Shown here piece after piece: positions 54,725 to 64,000 of a DNA stretch of 64,000 nt. The DNA is from Prillingera fragicola. Its lineage: Eukaryota; Basidiomycota; Tremellomycetes; Trichosporonales; Trichosporonaceae. Where the stretch lies: positions 186,001 through 250,000 of the forward strand of contig BEDY01000008.1 in NCBI GenBank assembly GCA_002335605.1. The letters run 5' to 3'. Position 1 is the stretch's first letter, and each line of letters starts with the position of its first letter. The translations under genes were made by a program, and so were the position numbers. The notes beneath the pieces were generated by a model. The model was not told the origin of the DNA. It saw only the letters and a program-made list of their open reading frames with translations, and did no database searches.

Positions 54725-55800
54725 GGTGGATAGTGTGGTGGGGGTTGGGTGGGTGGGGAGAGGGGAGATTGATGACGAGAGGGAATAAAGAATGAGACAG
54801 AGGGGAAAAGTAGTACAAGGACTAGAGTAGAAGCAAAAGTGCTAAAGAAAGAGAAGAGGAGAGGAGAGATAGATAATGATACGACTGACCGGAGGAGCGT
54901 GCACACACCCAGCACACACCCGGCCACCACCACGACTGCAGCGATCGCCAGTGGTGATACGATCTTTCTTGGTCGCGGGTACACTTTTGGGGCGACGCGC
55001 CTGGAGAATTCAGGGAAATTTTGATATTTGTGCTCTGCTGCGTGGGCGGGTGAGCTCTGTGCATGGCTGGGCTGGAATGGCTGCTGCAAATGGCAATATC
55101 CCGACATGAGCTATGAGCCCTTGGCTACTTTTTGGCCAAGTCGTACGACGAGCACCACCACCGCGTCCTGGCTGGGCTGGGCTGCTGGGTGACGCGTCGA
55201 AGCACAGCGGGAGGACCAAGGCGGCAGAAGCGGCGGTTGGCCGGTTGGGCCGAACTGTCCGGGATATGGGGACACAACGGGAGCGATTTCCTGCGCATCA
55301 CCCGTTCACTGCCGAGATGGGTAGGCTTGCCGCTATGCCATGGGCCTATCCCCTAACATTCCTGATGAAATAGGCCTGGAAAGAAGAACGAGTCACGTGA
55401 CTCCTGCTGCGACGCGACAAAAGGCGTGCCAAGACTTGTATTAGATTGTTCTAGCAGGCATTAACACAGGATTAGGGAAAATATTGTAATCAATTACCCT
55501 GGGCAGGACAATGGGAGCGAGCACTCGTGTACAATGGGCTACTACCCTCGGATCCGAGCTACTCTGCCGCTGACGTCACATGATGCACCCAACTCAGGCC
55601 AGCCAGTAGCCTCGTGTGGTGGTGGTGTGCTGGAACAGTCAGTCAGCTGCTGGGCAAACTACTTATACCCCCCCTCGACTCTTACCTCTTGTCCATCCTC
55701 ATCCCCATCCATTCACACCGAAAGAGCTACAGCTACTCTTTCAATCACACCCACCACTACACACATACACCCACCCCACACCCACACCCACCCACTCACA
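54725..55800. promoter_or_regulatory. Divergent promoter region (ERG13 / RTC3)
   Basis: About 1.08 kb with no supported gene. A 12-bp perfect palindrome AGTCACGTGACT lies at 55391-55402. Just before the RTC3 ATG there is a C/A-rich tract (about 55740-55800) with repeated CACCCA/CACACCCA units, resembling Rap1-type sites by pattern only. Confidence 0.45.
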
Positions 55801-56291
55801 ATGACCATCGAGGCCCTTGCTGTCATCTACCGTCCCGACGAGCACGCAGACGAGTACCTCGTCTTTATCGACGACGAGGCCGAGTACAACGAGTGGAAGG
55901 CACAGCCCGTCGGTGCCAAGAGCATTGCTCTGGCCCGTTTCGTCGGCAACTTTGAGATTGTGAGTAGTCTGTCGTGCCGTGGGGCCGACACTAACGTCGC
56001 AGTACCGCTCCGGCACCGGCCACACTGGTATCCTCCGCCCCATCGGCAAGCAGGACATGGAGACTGCCTTTTTCGGCGACGACAAGAAGGTCAAGGACAA
56101 GTCTATCGAGTGAGTCTTCCCATTCCCGACTTGTCGTCACACGAGGCTAACTCTGTCGCAGGGCCGCCATCCAGCTCATTCTCCAGAACGGCAAGGAGGA
56201 GCGCCGCAAGTCGATCAAGGGCCCCGACACCAACCTGAACCCCTCGCGCGGCGGCGGTGAGGTCAAGATGGGCGCCAACATGGGCCGTTAA
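55801..56291 (+). CDS. RTC3: Rtc3-like single-domain SBDS/Sdo1 N-terminal-fold protein
   Basis: Three exons: MTIEALAVIYRPDEHADEYLVFIDDEAEYNEWKAQPVGAKSIALARFVGNFEI-YRSGTGHTGILRPIGKQDMETAFFGDDKKVKDKSIE-AAIQLILQNGKEERRKSIKG...MGANMGR, about 130 residues. The layout (short beta-rich domain, F-G-D-x-K-K-V, then I-Q-L-I-L-Q-N-G-K) matches yeast Rtc3/Yhr087w, which has only the N-terminal fold of the ribosome-maturation protein SBDS. In yeast it is linked to RNA metabolism and telomere-cap phenotypes; the molecular role is not settled. Both introns start with GTGAGT, and spliced frames are exact. Confidence 0.92.
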
Positions 56292-57123
56292 GCAGCATCC
56301 AGGGGCATATTCCAACGTATAACAGGCAGCCCAGGCGGGGCAAAGGCAAGAGCAAGCAGCAGCAGCATACAGTAGAAAGAAGCCACATGGAATGCAGCGA
56401 TACCACCACCCACTCACATGCTCACCGCGACTAGACTGTGACAGAAGCAGCGACCCCCAAACGTACAAGCACACGCACCGAGACAGCCAGCGACCCCACA
56501 AACTGAACGCCGACGCCAGGGCAAAGCAGCACAATACGTCACGAAATCGAACGCCACCAACTCTGTGCCAGCCACGTCTTGTGCGCTGCGGCATGCGATT
56601 CGCCGAGCGCCGAGCGTCGTTCCCACCGGCGTCGTCGGCGGTGATGGCGTCGGTGCGAGGCTGGTGTGGTGGCCAGCGACAGCCGACGGGGTGCGGCGCG
56701 GGCTTTGACGCTCGACGCTGTGATCGAGACAGGTGGAGGCTACCCAGGTGGGCGCCATTCAGCCCGCTCGCTGGCGTTCATTGGCTGCTCAGGGGGTGGC
56801 ATGGCCTCCGCTGGGTGGTCGTGCGTGACGGTGTGGGGGGTTATCTGATTACGGAGCGTGGATCTCACTGGCTGTGTTTGCGTGCTACTGATGCTCTTCA
56901 TTCTTGCTGTCACTTGTCCCAGTGGCTCCTTATCTGCACCACTCACACCTGGGCTGGGGGTTGCACGCAGCTTCACTCGCTTCGACCCAAGGCTGGTGTC
57001 ACCTCAAGCGCAAGCATCGCACTTGTTCCCAAGCAAGAGGCGAGATACAAACTACGGGACGTGTCAAATCGTGCATGCATATGTGGATAACCTTGTTTCC
57101 TCGTCACTCTATCTCTACTCGAG
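56292..57123. other. Convergent intergenic region, about 830 bp
   Basis: Between the RTC3 and MFS 3' ends. The open frame 56392-57090 (+) has a composition unlike nearby genes and no domain; I reject it. Confidence 0.45.
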
Positions 57124-59571
57124 CTACGCCTCGCTCCCATTCAACAATCTCTGATTCTCCCCCTCGGCACTCGCCCTCCTCTGCCCCAACCGTCCCCCGA
57201 CCCTAGGACACACAACCTTTACCTTTTTCTCCCCCACCGCCCCGCCGCGGATGAACAAGCTGCACAACAACGTCGCACAGGCCACAACAGCGGTACACAG
57301 CCACACCACCGACAGACTCCCCGCATAAGCCTTCATCGCCCGCCGCTGCAGCGCGGGTTCGAGCGCCTTGATGGCCGACTTGGAATGCACGACCGCGTCA
57401 ATGATCTCGCGCCGCTGCGGGGCCGGGAGGTGGCGCAGCTGGCGCTTGAGGTGGGACACCAGCGCGCCGACCTGGATCGAGCCGCCGAGGGACACGCCGA
57501 GGGTGCCCCCCAGGCTGCGGACGGTGTAGAGCAGTGCCGTCGCTTTCGGCATCTGCGCGGGGGGCACGGAGGAAATGACCGCGACTGGGCGTTAGGTGGT
57601 TCACACATGGGACGTACTGAGAGTCACGCAGAGGAAGATTGCGTACCCGATCGTCGTGGGGAGGACCGTTGCGTAGTAGCTCCACTCTGGCCAGGCGGCC
57701 GTCCACCGCGCCGCGGTCACCGACGCCGCAATGGCGGGGAGGAGGGCGACGATCCCGAGCCAGGTGTACTTGCCCCCTCGGCGGATATAGCTAGAGCGTC
57801 AGCGCTGTGCATGGCCAGTACTCACTGTCCAGCAAAGAGTGATCCCGTGGAGAGCCCAATCCCCGAGCAGATGGAGCCCACGAGCCCCGCGCGCGCGGCG
57901 CCAGAGTCGATCATGACGGCGAAATACAGGGGAATCTGGTACTGGAACGCGCTCGAGCTGACGGTGAGGAAGAACCCCGAGAGCCAGATGGCTACGAGTT
58001 GCCGGCTCTTGAACATGGAGAGGGGGACGATGGGGCGGGGCGCGCGTGCTTCGACGGCAATGAACGCCGCGCAGCCGGCGGCGGACGCGAGGAGGAGGCC
58101 CCACACGAGGGGATCGCTCCAGGGCCGCCAGTAGGCGGTGTGCAGGCTCAGCGCGAGGATGCCGCCCGAGACGCTGCTGAGGAGCAGCGCGGAGCCGGCC
58201 CAGTCGAGCGTGCGCAGGCCTGTCCACACCGACGTGTGCGTGGGGGGCGTGGGGGGCTCGGGAAGAAAGATGGTCACGATGGTGGCACACAAGACAATGA
58301 TGGGGATTTGGATCCAGAATGATAGCCGCCACGCGTACGTGTCGGCGAGCCAGCCAGAGAGGGGGCCGCCGATCGCGCTGCCGATGCCAAAGATTGTCAT
58401 CATGATGCCTGCCGCGTTAGCGCTCGTTATGTTAGAGTAGGTCAGACGAACCCTGGTAGAAACCGCGGTCACGGAGATGCACGAGGTCAGTGCAGATAAC
58501 CGCCGAGACGGTCAGCAGCCCGCCGCCTCCGAGGCCGGCTAGCGCCCGCCCAGCGATGAGCGGGTACATGCCCGGCGCCAGCGCGCAGGCAATAGTCCCC
58601 AGCCCGAAAAAGGCGCACGCGGTCAGCATGGCAAAGCGGCGTCCGAGTGTGTCTATGAGGACGCCGTAGACTGGGATTCCGGCAGTGTTGCCTAGGGTGT
58701 AGGCCGAGCCGAGAAAGGAGGCGAGCTCGGCGTGCTGGAACGACGACGAGATGAGGGGCGCGAGTGTTGGGATCGAGGTGGTTTGGAAGGCAAAGGCAAA
58801 GTTTGAAGACCAGATGCCCGCGCTGTGGCGTTAGCATCGCTTGAGCAGCTGAGTTGGCGCGGAGTGCTGGGCTGTGGTATGTACGACACTTTGACCAGTC
58901 TGCACATCGCCATGCAGACCAGCATAGGCAGTTCATGAGCTGCAGTGCAGAGTAGCACTCGGAGCACAGATAGCACTTGAGTGCAGATCAAGGAACTTGC
59001 GACGATCACTCATGTGATCGCCGAGGCACCGTGCCACCCCTCACTCAGACCACCTGGCTATCACGAGCAAAACTCACCAGATAAGCACCAGCCTGGCCCT
59101 CGAAATACTCTCACAAAGCGGCACAGGCGCCACCGCCCGGGGGACCTTTGGGAGCGCAGCGCCCGCAGCCGGCGCAAAGGTGACCCTCCCCGGCGTGGTC
59201 GCCGTGCTGCTCAACGGCGGCGTCTCCCCCGGCGGCGTCACGGTAGCCGACGACGCCGACGAGGTGCAGGCGCCGTAATACCCCCCCGAGGCTCCTCGGG
59301 GGAGGGCAAACCCGCGGCTGACGAGCGGCGTGGTCGACGCGGTCGACGACATGCTATGCGCGCGATGGTGGCCGTTTTCCGAGAAACGCCGGGGATAGCT
59401 CAGGCTGCTCCTGCGCGGGACCTGGGCCAAGGCCGGTGTCGGGGTCATGAAGCGTGCGCTGGGCGGGCAGGGGGATACGATGCTGCTCCGTCTTCGCGCT
59501 GGGGTGGCGGAGGGCGAGGAGGGCGCCGAGCGGGTCAGGAGGGGTGTGCGTTCGTAAGATTGTGAGGGCAT
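57124..59571 (-). CDS. MFS transporter, DHA2/vacuolar basic amino-acid (Vba/Fnx1-like) type
   Basis: Start ATG 59571: MPSQSYERTPLLTRSAPSSPSATP... The 165-residue Ser/Pro-rich cytosolic N-tail carries ERTPLL, an acidic dileucine motif of the [DE]xxxL[LI] type used for vacuolar sorting. After a long intron come SSNFAFAFQTTSIPTLAPLISSSF, GSAYTLGNTAGIPVYGVLIDTLGRRFAML (MFS motif A), LIAGRALAGLGGGGLLTVSAVICTD, YSNITSANAAGIMMTIFGIGSAIGGPLSGWLAD, and further segments to LLYTVRSLGGTLGVSLGGSIQVGAL and VVWLCTAVVACATLLCSLFI. This is the drug:H+ antiporter-2 fold with about 13-14 segments. The junction at about 58820-59088 is the least certain; a small extra exon may lie there. Vacuolar location is inferred from the motif. 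Confidence 0.88.
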
Positions 59572-60265
59572 GGTGGGCTGCGGCCAGCGCGGGTCGTGAT
59601 CGGGCAAAGCGATAGTGATGGGGTGCAGTAGTACGGCGATGAAAGCTAGCTGCACGTCCTAGGACGCAGAACTGTACAACATCAAACAAGACGCATGGCG
59701 GCTAGAATACGCCTAGGCTTTGCATGCACCTGGGCAAGCGCGAGACGACGACCGACGACCCCCACCAGGCGGTAAAATGATTACTCATGTTGCTCCTCAA
59801 TATCCAGTCGCTGCACGCCCACCACGGTCTCCGCCGGCCCGCGTGTGCAGCGTAGATTGACAGGCACAGCTGCAATGTTATATAGGGCCGTTTGATTCGG
59901 GCCCGACGTCTAGACGTCATTTAGGCTTGCCCGTCGCCTTGTTCTGGACTTTTAGCTACTCCTCCGATCGTAATGCCCACCCCCCGGCACCGAAAGATCT
60001 TCCCGACCCACTATCCTTGCCGTCAGTGGCGGATAAATGGAAAGGCTACAGTTATACATTTTCTGTTAAAGAATGAATACCACATAAACTACCTGCAGAG
60101 CGCATGCAAGCTTGCTCGATCGCTCCGCGCTTCCACCATGCTCCTGCGCCGCAACCCGGCACATCTCTCACTGCCAGCACACAGCTTGCGCAGTCTCTCC
60201 TCTGATACACTCTCCACTGACACACTAACATGTATAGCGTCCCCTCATCGCCCACCACACACGCA
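59572..60265. other. Intergenic region, about 690 bp
   Basis: Between the MFS gene start and the KCS1 3' end. No supported gene or RNA. Confidence 0.5.
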
Positions 60266-63200
60266 CTAGGTCGAGAGATATCCCATATCAAAGTCCGCAG
60301 GGAAGAGCGCATCAAACACATCCCCGTTCGCAAAGACAGGCAGCGGGGGCGACGGCGTGCCCGCCGCGCGCCGCCGTTCAGCCTCCTGCACATGGATAGA
60401 GCGCAGGGACGCCACGATGGATCTAATGCCAAAGATGAACCCGAGGTCGGGCCCGTCTGGGCGGTGTGGCGGGAAGCGCGCGAGTGCCAGGCCCGTCGTC
60501 TCGTCAAACAGCGGACAGTAGCCTTTACCCATGTTCGGGGGGTCGGTCACGCCGGGGGGGAAGGGGAACATGATATCCTGGCCGGTGGTGGTGTGTGCGA
60601 AATCGACAATGCGCACGACAATCTCGCCCGGCACGCGTTTGGGTCGTGCAGCCGTGTCGGTCACGTCGGCGCTGCGTGAGCGGCGCGTGGCGTTGATGCT
60701 CGGGCGGCGGCGGGGGTTGTGGAACAGCGACTCGGTGCGCTCGTGCGTTACGCGGAACGGGTTGTGGCGGCTGAAGCGCGCCTGGACGTCCTTTTCACCG
60801 TCGTAGATGAGCAAGAGTGAGCAGCCGTAAAACCTAAACCCGGACAGGGTGGACAGGATGGCGGCGAGATTGTACATTTTCTGAATGAGGGGCGGGATCT
60901 GGTCGACGAGCACGTCGTCGCCGTCACTCAGGAAACAGTTGAGCACCCTCGGGAAATCGGCAGTCTTGAGCTCGCGCCCGCGATACTTGTTCTTGGACAC
61001 AAACGACCGCGTAGCATTGTTCCACACCTGCATGCCGCACATGCGCACACCGAGGGTGCGCGAGGTCGTCTGGTCGCACTTTTTGCGCTGGCTCTGCTTC
61101 TTCAGCGGCGTCGCGTCGTATCCGTACTGCCGCGTGCCCATCTTGAGGTCGAGCACGCACGGCTTCTTGAGCCGCCCGGTAAGGTCCTCCATAAAGATGA
61201 ACAGCTCCTGGCGCGTGACGTCGTCGCCATTGCACGGTGCAACAGACGGCGACGGCGAGAAAGAGTATCCCTCACGCGGGGAAGCGGACGACTGGGGCCG
61301 CGCAATGCCCGTCCAGTCGCCAGACTGAGACTTGTGGGTGCGGATAGACCCATTAGTCTTGTGCATCTGGATTGGCGCGTCGTCGTCGTCCATGGAGAAA
61401 ACACCGCGCTCCGTACTCTCGTCGCGCTTCTTGCCTGACAACTCGTACCCCGCAGTCATCTGGGCTGCGCTCCGTGTCCTCCGCACTTCCGAGTTGGCCA
61501 TGCGCGAGAGATCAGAGACCCGCGCCGGCACACCGCTGTCCTCGTGCTCGTCGTCAGCATCGTCGCCAGCGCGCGGGAGGTGCAGGCCGCGACGCTTGAG
61601 GCGTTTCAGAATGGACGCAAACACGTGGTCCTTGAGCTTGTTGTTCACAATCGTGGACCCCGTGCCGCCAAACGCCGGCGGATGCGGCGTCGAGGAGCCA
61701 GAGTTGGTGCCGTCCATGCTAGCAAACAGGGCCTGGCGATTGAGAGCCGGTGTCGAGACGGTGTGGTGCAGAGGCGGGCTGGCTGGCGAGTGAACGGGTG
61801 TTAATGGGTCCTGGTGCAGCACCCTTGCCGGCACCATGCTCGGCGAGGAGACACCGTTGAGCGAGATCCGGCTGAAAGAGTGCGACGGTGATATAGACTG
61901 CGGCTTGCGAAACGAGTCTGGCGAGCGCGCATCGTCTTCCTCGGCTGTCCGCGCGCGGCGTCCACGGTCAGTTACGCTCCCCGTTGACCGGAAGAGCCAA
62001 TCGGGCACGACGTGCCGATTAAAGTCCAGCGAGACCTCGGGCACCTCGAGCTCGGAAGTCATCGTGTCCGTCCTGCCGAGATCTGGACGGGCGGGTGTGT
62101 TGGGCACAGTCGCGGTGGGCGAGAGCGCCATGTCGCGCTCTGCAGCTGGGGTTGCTGATCCCTCTGTTCCCTCCGTGCGCAGCTGCCGCCGGTAGTTTAC
62201 AAGCATGACGCCGAGGTACCGTGGAATGAATGGCAGCAACCCTGGCGCCAGTCGCTCGACGTCCTCGTAAAAGATGTTTTCCCGACCAACGAGGGGCTTG
62301 CAAATAGCCGCACGGGTAAACTTGTAGATGCTGCTGTGGCCGCCAACTTTGTGGCCAAACGGCTGCAGTGGCACGGTGAGAGGCTCCTCTTCTGTCTCGG
62401 TGTCGCTGTTCAGCACATCGCGTTCGTCGGTGCTGGATGTGCTCGAACTCGACCACCCGCTGTCGTCGTCAAACGACGCCGTTGTGTCTTCGCGAGGGCG
62501 CGGTGGAGATGACCCTGGTGCCGGTGTCGAATCATCCTCGGAGGCCATGCGCTTGGGGCTGGTGATCAGTTCGTTAACCCATGCGCCAGGCTGCACAGAT
62601 GCCCGCCGAGGTGTCCGTGGTGCCGACACGGCCTCCTCCTCCTTGACCTCGTCGAGGGCGAGGCCAAGAGAGCCTTCGGGAGCGCGATCCAATGATGGGC
62701 CACGGTCCTGACTCTCGCGCGTCTCCTTGAACAGACCCATTCCAATGCTGCCCTTGCGAGTCTGCTTGGACTTTACACCGAGATCCATGTCGTCCTTTGC
62801 CTCGCTGAGGACGCGAAGGGCCGATTTCGGCAGTGTGACTTCGCCGCCCTTGGCACCACGGCGGATGGCATCGCCAAGACTCGGGTTAAGGTCGTTGCGC
62901 CCTCCCAAGCGCAAGTCAAAGTTGGGTGAAGACGGCGAGTCGTCGCGTTGGAGTGAGAACTTTTCGTCGGTAGAGTAGTGTGGCAAGAAAAACTTGTTGC
63001 CAGTGCTGGTAGAGTGTTGTGGGACGCGAAGAGAGTTTGCTCGGGGTCGAAAGGCTCGCTTGAAGGTGCGCATTCCGGCCGGCCGGGGCTGCCCGGGAGA
63101 GTCGGCGCGCTCTGCCGCCTCCTCGTCATCATCGTCATCATCATCCTCGTCGTCTGCAGCATCGAGCACGAGTGCGCAGGCTTGCTTGCTGGGTCGCAGC

Positions 63201-63403
63201 GATACGGTGACACTTCCCACTTCGCGGTCTCGGCTGCTCGGGGCCTTCATCTTGCCCTTGCTCTTTGACCGAGTCGTAAATGGCGACGACAGTTCGTGCA
63301 CGGGCGGTGGTGGTGTTGTTGTGGGCGATATCGGGTCCCCGGCAAGTGGGCTAGAGACGTCGCGCACGCCCGTTGGTCGCGACGGCCCACCCGAGGAACT
63401 CAT
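60266..63403 (-). CDS. KCS1: Inositol hexakisphosphate kinase Kcs1
   Basis: Makes inositol pyrophosphates (5-IP7) from IP6. It is a single exon from ATG 63403 ([18 protein letters not shown]...), 1045 residues. The first 370 residues are disordered with an Asp/Glu run and Ser/Arg patches. Then comes [60 protein letters not shown], the first half of the IPK fold. A 300-residue Ser-rich insertion precedes [29 protein letters not shown], containing the P-x-x-x-D-x-K-x-G inositol-phosphate-binding motif; [17 protein letters not shown] and [12 protein letters not shown] (metal-binding D-F-A) complete the active site. Large insertions between the kinase halves are normal for fungal Kcs1. A CACGTG box lies 300 bp upstream. 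Confidence 0.95.
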   Translation of the reverse strand: MSSSGGPSRPTGVRDVSSPLAGDPISPTTTPPPPVHELSSPFTTRSKSKGKMKAPSSRDREVGSVTVSLRPSKQACALVLDAADDEDDDDDDDEEAAERADSPGQPRPAGMRTFKRAFRPRANSLRVPQHSTSTGNKFFLPHYSTDEKFSLQRDDSPSSPNFDLRLGGRNDLNPSLGDAIRRGAKGGEVTLPKSALRVLSEAKDDMDLGVKSKQTRKGSIGMGLFKETRESQDRGPSLDRAPEGSLGLALDEVKEEEAVSAPRTPRRASVQPGAWVNELITSPKRMASEDDSTPAPGSSPPRPREDTTASFDDDSGWSSSSTSSTDERDVLNSDTETEEEPLTVPLQPFGHKVGGHSSIYKFTRAAICKPLVGRENIFYEDVERLAPGLLPFIPRYLGVMLVNYRRQLRTEGTEGSATPAAERDMALSPTATVPNTPARPDLGRTDTMTSELEVPEVSLDFNRHVVPDWLFRSTGSVTDRGRRARTAEEDDARSPDSFRKPQSISPSHSFSRISLNGVSSPSMVPARVLHQDPLTPVHSPASPPLHHTVSTPALNRQALFASMDGTNSGSSTPHPPAFGGTGSTIVNNKLKDHVFASILKRLKRRGLHLPRAGDDADDEHEDSGVPARVSDLSRMANSEVRRTRSAAQMTAGYELSGKKRDESTERGVFSMDDDDAPIQMHKTNGSIRTHKSQSGDWTGIARPQSSASPREGYSFSPSPSVAPCNGDDVTRQELFIFMEDLTGRLKKPCVLDLKMGTRQYGYDATPLKKQSQRKKCDQTTSRTLGVRMCGMQVWNNATRSFVSKNKYRGRELKTADFPRVLNCFLSDGDDVLVDQIPPLIQKMYNLAAILSTLSGFRFYGCSLLLIYDGEKDVQARFSRHNPFRVTHERTESLFHNPRRRPSINATRRSRSADVTDTAARPKRVPGEIVVRIVDFAHTTTGQDIMFPFPPGVTDPPNMGKGYCPLFDETTGLALARFPPHRPDGPDLGFIFGIRSIVASLRSIHVQEAERRRAAGTPSPPLPVFANGDVFDALFPADFDMGYLST

Positions 63404-64000
63404 GTTGAATGCTATGTTGTTGTGGCTAGGTGCGGTGTGCTGTAGCGGTAAAATGTTAGTTGAGGCTCGCCACCGGAGAAGAGCGGAAAGGATGACCAAG
63501 AGCAGGCGATGCAAGGAGACTTACGGTCAAGAGTTGTGCGGTGTGGTGCTAGGGGCCACATGCCAACAGGCTAGGTGTGGAAAAGGCAGCTGCGTACGCT
63601 GCAGCAGGAATATTGTCGACGAACGTGGGGGTCCCACGTTTCTAGGCGTCCTGATAAGAGTGGGTAAAGACGGTGTATGGATTGATTACAGGGGTCGTTT
63701 GTGCACGTGAAATCAAGCCAGAGCGAGTGTGGGTGATGCGATGCTGATGCAGGGGAAGGGAGGAGAAGATGCCGAGACGAGTAATGTGCAGTGCGTTATT
63801 GTTATTGTTGATAAAGGAAAAGGAGAGAAATGCTGTAAATGGATGGAGGAGGAACGCGAAGAGGGAAGGCGCAGAGCTCCGGCATTGCGCGACTGGGTGG
63901 GTTATTCACCGCTGCTGGTACTTGGTCCCGCCAGCGACACCCAGCAGGCGGGATCAACCTCCACCAGGCCCATACTGTTCATTAGAGGAGTATGCATTCG
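63404..64000. promoter_or_regulatory. Upstream region of KCS1
   Basis: No supported gene to the window end. It includes CACGTG at 63704-63709 (Pho4/Cbf1-type core) and purine-rich sequence around 63740-63870. A possible 5'UTR intron lies near 63440-63520 (CTTACGGTC resembles a minus-strand donor), but I cannot show it is used. Confidence 0.4.

Noticed and set aside
1..64000. CRISPR arrays, insertion sequences, transposons, viral genes, secondary-metabolite cluster
   Set aside because: None seen. There is no regularly spaced repeat, transposase, reverse transcriptase or polyketide/peptide synthetase motif; the genes are unrelated housekeeping or conserved functions.

Overview
This window is nuclear DNA from a basidiomycete fungus, most likely a Tremellomycete yeast (Cryptococcus/Trichosporonales type). 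The evidence is dense, roughly alternating genes cut by many short introns (about 35-70 nt, GT...AG, often with a CTGAC/CTAAC-like branch site), high coding GC, eukaryote-only families (Dsn1, Get1, CFIm25, Kcs1, Cwc21) and a tRNA-Tyr with an intron. No bacterial, viral or transposon genes and no CRISPR array were seen. The species assignment is inference.

Layout, left to right: a disordered conserved fungal protein running off the left edge (-); Xaa-Pro aminopeptidase P (-); CFIm25/NUDT21 (+); a secreted Asn/Ser/Thr-rich glycoprotein with an apparent frame slip (+); a small coiled-coil protein (-); a SIM+RING candidate SUMO-targeted ubiquitin ligase (+); a DHA1-type MFS transporter (-); a secreted WKPK-repeat protein ending in a ricin-B lectin domain (-); an ER cyclophilin with a possible alternative membrane-anchored tail (-); RMD1/DUF155 (+); a DNAJC9-like J protein (+); a multi-spanning membrane protein (-); kinetochore Dsn1/Mis13 (-); Get1 (+); Tsa1-type peroxiredoxin (-); tRNA-Tyr (+); a C2H2 zinc-finger regulator (-); a tRNA-Tyr pseudogene with an ochre anticodon (-); a membrane-anchored M24 peptidase (+); a large disordered/coiled-coil protein (+); a candidate RNR-inhibitor-like protein (-); a fusion of a membrane EXPERA-like domain with Met1 siroheme synthase (+); an AMMECR1 protein (+); Cwc21 (-); an unrecognised basic/Ala-rich protein (+); HMG-CoA synthase (-); Rtc3 (+); a DHA2-type, probably vacuolar transporter (-); and inositol hexakisphosphate kinase Kcs1 (-).

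The genes do not form one pathway or a secondary-metabolite cluster; this is ordinary core genome. The most notable points are the one-frame EXPERA-Met1 fusion with a perfect inverted pair of CACGTG boxes about 190 bp upstream of its start, the cyclophilin gene that can end either as a soluble ...RVEL protein or as a tail-anchored membrane protein, the tRNA-Tyr relic whose anticodon reads UAA, and the WKPK-repeat lectin.

Exon joins were deduced by hand from splice signals and reading-frame continuity; gene ends are more secure than each internal junction.
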